Positions 41,438 through 46,204 of a DNA stretch of 46,204 nucleotides are shown here, one piece after another. The notes below the pieces were generated by a model. That model had not been told where the DNA came from. It saw only the letters and a program-made list of their open reading frames with translations, and ran no database searches. Made by a program: the position numbers and the translations under genes. Source of the stretch: Clostridia bacterium (lineage in GTDB: Bacteria > Bacillota > Clostridia > Oscillospirales > Acutalibacteraceae); the NCBI GenBank assembly GCA_017623315.1, contig JAGAPJ010000135.1:1-46204 (forward strand), written 5' to 3'. The stretch's first letter is position 1; every line of letters begins with the position of its first letter.

Positions 41438-42211
41438 TTATTTAACAATATCGCCTACGCCATTTAAAATATATTTAGGGCGGTATGGATAACGGTCAAT
41501 ATCATCAATTGAGGTAACGCCCGAAAGCACAAGCACGGTATCTATGTTTGATTCAATGCCCGCAATAATGTCAGTATCCATTCTGTCACCCACAAATGCA
41601 ATATCCTGACTGTGACAGCCAAGCTTTTTAAGACCGTGACGAAGCATCAAGGGGTTAGGCTTGCCCACAAAATATGCCTTTTTGCCTGTTGCAATTTCAA
41701 TTGGGGCAATAAGCGCGCCTGTTGCAGGCATAATACCTTTTTCAGTCGGACCTGTAATGTCGGGGTTAGTACCGATAAGCTTTGCGCCCCGAAGCACGAG
41801 ATTGACCGCCTTTTCAATTTTTTCAAAGCTGTAGGTACTTGTTTCACCAACAATTACGTAATCGGGGTTTACGTCATTCATATAAATTCCCTTATCATAA
41901 AGCGCCTTTGTTAAAGCGGCTTCACCGATAACGTAGGCGGTAGCGTCAGGCTTTTGACTTGCCAAAAACGAAGCGGTCGCCATTGCACTGGTGTAAAAAT
42001 GGTCGGGCGAAACCGCAAGACCCATTCTTTCAAGCTTCATACTTAATTCGTGCGGTGTTCTTTCAGAGCTGTTTGTCAAAAAAACAAATTTTTTGTCGTT
42101 TTCCTGCATCCAGCTTATAAATTCGGGCACACCCTCTAAAATGCGGTTGCCGTGGTATATAACACCGTCCATATCGCAAATAAAACCAATTTTATTTCTA
42201 ATTGCTTCCAT
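41438..42211 (-). CDS. HAD-IIA family phosphatase (NagD-like)
   Basis: 257 residues. It has a HAD fold with motif I CDMDGVIYHG (nucleophile Asp about 13, acid/base Asp 15), motif II FLTNSSERTP, motif III Lys in AYFVGKPNP and motif IV VGDRMDTDI. The IIA cap lies between motifs II and III. Relatives dephosphorylate sugar or nucleotide monophosphates and glycerol phosphates; the substrate is unknown. The A/G-rich upstream AAGGAGAATT precedes ATG 42211. Repeat copy D lies 72 nt upstream. Confidence 0.88.
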   Translation of the reverse strand: MEAIRNKIGFICDMDGVIYHGNRILEGVPEFISWMQENDKKFVFLTNSSERTPHELSMKLERMGLAVSPDHFYTSAMATASFLASQKPDATAYVIGEAALTKALYDKGIYMNDVNPDYVIVGETSTYSFEKIEKAVNLVLRGAKLIGTNPDITGPTEKGIMPATGALIAPIEIATGKKAYFVGKPNPLMLRHGLKKLGCHSQDIAFVGDRMDTDIIAGIESNIDTVLVLSGVTSIDDIDRYPYRPKYILNGVGDIVK

Positions 42212-42282
42212 AACAAATTCTCCTTAAAGCTGTTATTAAATATATTGTAACACACTTTTTTCAAAAAATCTACAATAGATAT

Positions 42283-42451
42283 AAATTGGGGTTTAGCGCT
42301 TACGCGAAATTCGGAATTCGTAATGTGTAATTCGGAATTAAAGTACAAATTAGATTGCATATTCGTAGGGGCGAACTGTGTTCGCCCGCAAGCCCTCCCC
42401 AGCGGAGAAGGCTTAAATTCTACAATTAAACTCCCCGATAAACTTTAATTT
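42283..42451 (+). repeat. dispersed MITE-like repeat, copy D (169 bp)
   Basis: Left end AAATTGGGGTTTAGCGC, right end the complement of AAATTAAAGTTTATCGG. It shares the GTAGGGGCGAACTGTGTTCG hairpin with copies A and C, with a short interior. It lies between the HAD and TIGR01440 genes and ends 11 nt before the latter's stop codon. Confidence 0.8.
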
Positions 42452-42461
42452 GAAATATTAT

Positions 42462-43001
42462 TTACAACATTTCCTCATTATAAATTGCTCTTTCCCCGCC
42501 GATGAATTTCGGGCGGGTGCGGGCGGCTATTACTAATGCCTCACCTATTTTATTATTCTCTAAGCGCAACGGCACGGCAACCCTTTTTAGATGCATACCG
42601 ATTAAAGTAAAGCCAATATCAATGCCTGCATCAGCCTTAATTTCTTCAACTGCTATAGGTTCTTCAAATTTATTATAAGCCTGTGTTGCAAGCGAACCAC
42701 CCGCTTTGGACTGCGGCACAACATTTACCACCTCAGCAAAGGGTAATGCCTCACGTTCGGTAATAATTGCACGGTTTAAATGCTCACAGCACTGAATTGC
42801 AAGATATACTTGCTTATCTTGTGCAAAGTCATAGAGCGCATCGAAAATTTCACCCGCAACCTCAAAATTTGAATTTGTACCTATTTTACTGCCTACAACC
42901 TCACTTGTAGAGCAACCCACAACCAAAATACTGCCCTCTTTTAAATTGGCTTTTTCATAAAGCTCGGTTATTACAGCTTTTGCTTCTTCATATATACTCA
43001 T
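42462..43001 (-). CDS. TIGR01440/UPF0340 family protein (YwlG-like)
   Basis: 179 residues. The conserved stretches VVGCSTSEVVGSKIGT, QCCEHLNRAIITEREAL, VVPQSKAGGSLATQAY and ADAGIDIGFTLIGMHLKRVAVPLR mark the YwlG family, whose function is not settled. There is no membrane segment or signal peptide. ATG 43001 is chosen for AAGGTG; a GTG three codons earlier overlaps that site. Single gene, divergent from the Mn2+ riboswitch unit. Confidence 0.88.
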   Translation of the reverse strand: MSIYEEAKAVITELYEKANLKEGSILVVGCSTSEVVGSKIGTNSNFEVAGEIFDALYDFAQDKQVYLAIQCCEHLNRAIITEREALPFAEVVNVVPQSKAGGSLATQAYNKFEEPIAVEEIKADAGIDIGFTLIGMHLKRVAVPLRLENNKIGEALVIAARTRPKFIGGERAIYNEEML

Positions 43002-43082
43002 GCTAATCACCTTAATTAATTTTATAAAATATTATACTTTTATTTACAACATAAATCAAGTATATTAACTTATAAATTATAC

Positions 43083-43111
43083 TTGAAAAATTCGGCAAAA
43101 TATGGTATTAT
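43083..43111 (+). promoter_or_regulatory. promoter of the riboswitch-ATPase unit
   Basis: TTGAAA (43083-43088), 17-bp spacer, TATTAT (43106-43111) with an extended -10 TGG. Confidence 0.7.
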
Positions 43112-43119
43112 ATTTTTTT

Positions 43120-43267
43120 GTAAGGGAGTAGTCAACACGTAAGCAAACATATATAATTTTAACCCTTGCTTAACGTGTTACGAAGTTCAACACCCGGAAT
43201 TTTTCCTGGCTTCGTATTAAATGACAAGACTTATCTGTCTAAAGCGGATAGGTCTTTATTTTTTTAG
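43120..43267 (+). promoter_or_regulatory. yybP-ykoY (Mn2+-sensing) riboswitch with terminator
   Basis: The 5' TAAGGGAGTAGTCAACACG and the 3' ATGACAAGAC segments, plus CAACACCCGGAA and CCTGGCTTCG in between, match the yybP-ykoY aptamer pattern. The expression platform is a terminator: AAGACTTATCTG pairs with CGGATAGGTCTT (43226-43256), followed by TATTTTTTT. Mn2+ binding is expected to favour readthrough into the ATPase. Class call from conserved motifs, not from a covariance search. Confidence 0.85.
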
Positions 43268-43320
43268 TATATATTTATCCGCACAATAAATACTATTTTT
43301 AAAAAAGGAGCAAACCGAAA

Positions 43321-46002
43321 ATGAAGTATTACCTTCAAAAAATTGAGGATGTCTTCAGTCACATTGGCAGTAGTGTCAACGGTCTAAGTTCATCCGAAGC
43401 AGATGCCCGTTTAGAAAAGTACGGTAAAAACAAGCTTGACGAAGGCAAAAAGAAAACTATGTTTCAGCGTGTTTTGGAACAGCTTTCCGACCCGATGATA
43501 ATTATTCTTATTGTTGCGGCTGTTGTTTCAGCTATTACCGAATGGATTGAAGCAGGACACATCGGCATTCCTACCGACACCATTATCATTATGATAGTTG
43601 TTGTCATTAACACCGTTTTAGGCGTTGTACAGGAAAGCAAGGCTGAAGCCGCTATTGAAGCGTTGCAGGAAATGAGTGCCGCTACCTCAAAAGTACTTCG
43701 CGACGGCAAAATCGTATCTGTTAGAAGTGAAGACCTTGTTATTGGCGACGTTGTTATTTTAGAAGCAGGCGACGCTGTTCCCGCAGACTGCCGTATTTTC
43801 GAATGTGCTAGTATGAAAATTGAAGAAGCCGCACTTACGGGTGAATCTGTTCCTGTTGATAAGCTAATAGCTGTTTTAAACGGTGGCGAAAAGGACGACG
43901 TTCCTCTTGGTGACCGCAAAAATATGGCTTATATGGGCTCGACCGTTGTTTACGGTCGTGGCAAAGCAGTTGTTGTAGCGACTGGTATGGATACCGAAAT
44001 GGGTAAAATTGCCAACGCTATCGCACAAGCCGAAGAAGGTCAAACCCCTCTTCAAATCAAGCTTTCACAGCTTTCAAAAATTCTTACCTTCTTAGTGCTC
44101 GGTATTTGTGTAGTACTTCTTGGATTCCAGGTAATTACCGCACTTTTAGGCACAGGTCTTACCTTTAACGTTTTCCTTGAAAGCTTTATGGTTGCCGTTT
44201 CCTTGGCAGTTGCCGCTATTCCCGAAGGCTTAGCAGCAGTTGTTACCATCGTGCTTTCTATCGGCGTTACCAATATGTCTAAGAAAAACGCTATTATCCG
44301 CAAGCTTACCGCTGTTGAAACTCTTGGTTGTGCGCAAATTATTTGCTCCGACAAAACAGGTACCTTAACCCAAAATAAAATGACCGTTGTTGACCACTAT
44401 GGCGACAATGAAGAATTAATTGCAAAGGCAATGGCACTTTGCTGTGACGCTGAAATCGACGCTGACGGCGTTGTTACAGGTGAGCCTACCGAAGCCGCAC
44501 TTGTTAACTATGCAAATACATTAGGTCTTAACAAAAACGACCTAGTTGCCGCTGCGCCACGTATTGGTGAAGCTCCCTTTGATTCGGGCAGAAAGATGAT
44601 GTCCACCGTGCACGACACTGCTGACGGTATTGTGCAATACACCAAGGGTGCGCCCGACGTTGTGCTTAACAAATGCGCTTATGCACTTATCAACGGTGAG
44701 GTTGTTCCCTTTACTGACGAGGTTAAAAACGTAGTATTGGCTGACAACAAGCGTATGGCTGACCAGGCACTTCGTGTGCTTGCAGTTGCACTTAAAAAAT
44801 ATGATACGGCCCCCGCTGATTTTGCACCTGATGCCCTTGAAAACGACCTTGTTTTTATTGGTCTTACAGGTATGATTGACCCTGCACGTCCCGAAGTTAA
44901 AGCGGCTATTGAAGAATGTCGCAGTGCAGGTATTACACCTATTATGATTACAGGTGACCACAAGGATACCGCTGTTGCAATTGCGCTTCAGCTTGGCATT
45001 ATTGATGACCCTTCAGCCGCTATTACAGGCGCACAGCTTGATGAAATCAGCGACGCGGATTTCGCTGAAAGAGTTACCGAATTCCGCGTTTATGCACGTG
45101 TTCAGCCCGAACACAAAACCCGTATTGTTAACGCTTGGCGCGCTCGCGGTATGATAACCGCAATGACAGGCGACGGCGTAAACGACGCACCCTCAATTAA
45201 AAGTGCTGATATCGGTGTTGGCATGGGTATCACGGGTACCGACGTTACTAAAAACGTTGCCGATATGGTGCTTGCTGACGATAACTTTGCTACCATCGTT
45301 TCGGCCGTTTCGGAAGGCAGAAGAATTTACGATAACATTCGTAAGGCTATTCAGTTCCTTCTCGGCTCTAACCTTTCTGAAGTACTTTCAATCTTTACCG
45401 CAACTATCTTAGGCTTCACAATTTTAAAGCCTGTTCACCTTTTATTTATTAACCTTGTAACCGACTCTATCCCCGCTTTAGCTCTCGGTCTTGAAAAACC
45501 TGAACGCGATATTATGAACCGCAAGCCCCGTGACAGTAAAGAAGGCGTTTTTGCAGGCGGTATGGCGTTTGACGTTTTCTATCAGGGTATTCTTGTAACG
45601 CTTTTAACCCTTGCAGCTTTCTTTATTGGTGAATATCTTGAAACCGGTGTGTTTGATATTTTCCACCCCGTTGCTAGCGGTGAAGGTATGACAATGGCAT
45701 TTTTAACAATGTCAATGTGCGAAATTTTCCATTCCTTCAATATGCGTTCACAGCGTGCTTCCGTTCTTGGTATGGCATTTACACAGGGCTCACACAACTG
45801 GGTGCTTTACGGCGCAATGGTTGCTTCCTTAGCGCTTACCACCGCAATTATTGAAATCCCTTTACTTGCTAATATGTTTGACTTTACACACCTCGACTTC
45901 AAGGCTTATGCAATTTCAATCGCTTTAGCATTCTCGGTAATTCCGATTGTTGAAATTATTAAAGCAATTCAGCGCGCAATCGATAAAAAGAAAAACGCGT
46001 AA
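43321..46002 (+). CDS. P-type cation ATPase, probable Mn2+ (or Ca2+) exporter
   Basis: 893 residues, full length. A cation N-terminal domain (about 5-65) precedes the membrane pairs. The actuator domain carries LTGESVPVDK (about 178). The phosphorylation site is CSDKTGTLTQNK (Asp about 344), followed by the nucleotide domain with KGAPDVVLNKC and the hinge TGDGVNDAP (about 615). The C-terminal membrane bundle includes NLVTDSIPALALGLE. Membrane segment 4 reads PEGLAAVVTIVLSIG, with Ala where Ca2+ pumps usually have Pro. It is of the SERCA/YoaB-like IIA type. The upstream Mn2+ riboswitch argues for manganese export. AAAGGAG precedes ATG. Confidence 0.92.
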   Translation: MKYYLQKIEDVFSHIGSSVNGLSSSEADARLEKYGKNKLDEGKKKTMFQRVLEQLSDPMIIILIVAAVVSAITEWIEAGHIGIPTDTIIIMIVVVINTVLGVVQESKAEAAIEALQEMSAATSKVLRDGKIVSVRSEDLVIGDVVILEAGDAVPADCRIFECASMKIEEAALTGESVPVDKLIAVLNGGEKDDVPLGDRKNMAYMGSTVVYGRGKAVVVATGMDTEMGKIANAIAQAEEGQTPLQIKLSQLSKILTFLVLGICVVLLGFQVITALLGTGLTFNVFLESFMVAVSLAVAAIPEGLAAVVTIVLSIGVTNMSKKNAIIRKLTAVETLGCAQIICSDKTGTLTQNKMTVVDHYGDNEELIAKAMALCCDAEIDADGVVTGEPTEAALVNYANTLGLNKNDLVAAAPRIGEAPFDSGRKMMSTVHDTADGIVQYTKGAPDVVLNKCAYALINGEVVPFTDEVKNVVLADNKRMADQALRVLAVALKKYDTAPADFAPDALENDLVFIGLTGMIDPARPEVKAAIEECRSAGITPIMITGDHKDTAVAIALQLGIIDDPSAAITGAQLDEISDADFAERVTEFRVYARVQPEHKTRIVNAWRARGMITAMTGDGVNDAPSIKSADIGVGMGITGTDVTKNVADMVLADDNFATIVSAVSEGRRIYDNIRKAIQFLLGSNLSEVLSIFTATILGFTILKPVHLLFINLVTDSIPALALGLEKPERDIMNRKPRDSKEGVFAGGMAFDVFYQGILVTLLTLAAFFIGEYLETGVFDIFHPVASGEGMTMAFLTMSMCEIFHSFNMRSQRASVLGMAFTQGSHNWVLYGAMVASLALTTAIIEIPLLANMFDFTHLDFKAYAISIALAFSVIPIVEIIKAIQRAIDKKKNA

Positions 46003-46010
46003 CTAGCACT

Positions 46011-46041
46011 AACGCAGGTAGAAATCTCTACCTGCGTTTTT
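46011..46041 (+). terminator. terminator of the ATPase gene
   Basis: Stem AACGCAGGTAG/CTACCTGCGTT, loop AAATCT, then TTT. Confidence 0.85.
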
Positions 46042-46204
46042 AAATTATAGTTTATCGGGGAGAGCATATTGTATAGACCAAAGCCTTCTCCAGCAGAGAA
46101 GGGGAAGACTCTTTCGCAGTGCGAGGGAGATGTCACGAAGTGACAGAGAGAGACGAGTCCGTCAGACCAACCGCAAGGTTGGTGGATGAGGAGAATATTG
46201 TTAA
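46042..46204 (-). repeat. dispersed MITE-like repeat, copy E (cut by window end)
   Basis: It begins AAATTATAGTTTATCGGGG, the complement of the right end of copies A, C and D, so it is reversed. The interior (TTCTCC...GGAGAA-type, GTCACGAAGTGAC, CCAACCGCAAGGTTGG) matches copy C. The other end lies beyond 46204. Confidence 0.75.

Overview
The window looks like a chromosomal segment of a low-GC, Gram-positive, spore-forming Clostridia, probably a gut Oscillospirales/Ruminococcaceae relative. The evidence is AAGGAG/GGAGG ribosome-binding sites, near-consensus sigma-A promoters, GTG/TTG starts, U-tailed terminators, a gerA-gerC-gerB operon, a yybP-ykoY Mn2+ riboswitch and a PyrDB/PyrK-type pyrimidine operon. 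This assignment is inference; there is no rRNA in the window.

Region by region. 1-2060: a decayed tRNA-Arg(CCU)-like gene with an intact promoter, copy A of a dispersed repeat, an alpha/beta hydrolase and a small membrane protein. 2084-5500 (minus): a degraded mobile module with a large serine recombinase, a small ORF, a ParB-like protein and a ribbon-helix-helix protein. Upstream of it lie a possible oriT-like inverted repeat, a possible frameshifted relic, and a promoter with a LexA-type box that drives a short RNA ending in a very strong terminator. 5580-9440: an island with a NACHT NTPase (candidate anti-phage protein), a folded RNA-like segment with an 18-codon ORF, and an XRE regulator behind a 15-bp inverted repeat. 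9447-12208: an ECF sigma/anti-sigma pair, a secreted protein and a membrane protein. 12650-22506 (minus): a polymorphic toxin locus. It holds a 2140-residue secreted RHS/YD-repeat protein with its own membrane-protein immunity candidate, followed by a displaced RHS tip carrying a different toxin end and an ankyrin-repeat immunity candidate. 22660-23950: small regulators, tRNA-Ala(GGC) and tRNA-Gln(CUG). 23997-32833 (minus): pyrC-carB-pyrK-pyrD-pyrF-pyrE-pyrB-pyrI. 32989-35687: lepA and a VanY-type carboxypeptidase. 35726-39201: a shortened ger operon bounded by two inverted copies of the dispersed repeat. 39214-43001 (minus): two TM2-type proteins, an unidentified four-way-junction small RNA, an S1-domain protein, a HAD phosphatase and a TIGR01440 protein. 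43083-46002: an Mn2+ riboswitch controlling a P-type cation ATPase. The window ends inside copy E of the repeat.

How the genes work together. The pyr operon encodes every step of UMP synthesis except the CarA glutaminase subunit. The RHS locus is arranged as an effector with interchangeable tips: two toxin/immunity cassettes share a collinear, nearly identical RHS stretch, and each is followed by the same 27-bp repeat. The recombinase module and NACHT island look like acquired defence or mobility DNA. The dispersed repeat has imperfect terminal inverted repeats (AAATT...GTTTATCG) and an interior of small hairpins. It occurs five times, and one copy supplies the last 13 codons of the truncated gerB.

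The points most worth following up are the two-cassette RHS locus, the SOS-box leader RNA of the mobile module, the NACHT island and the four-way-junction RNA near 40.2 kb. All calls rest on reading the sequence; no database search was possible.
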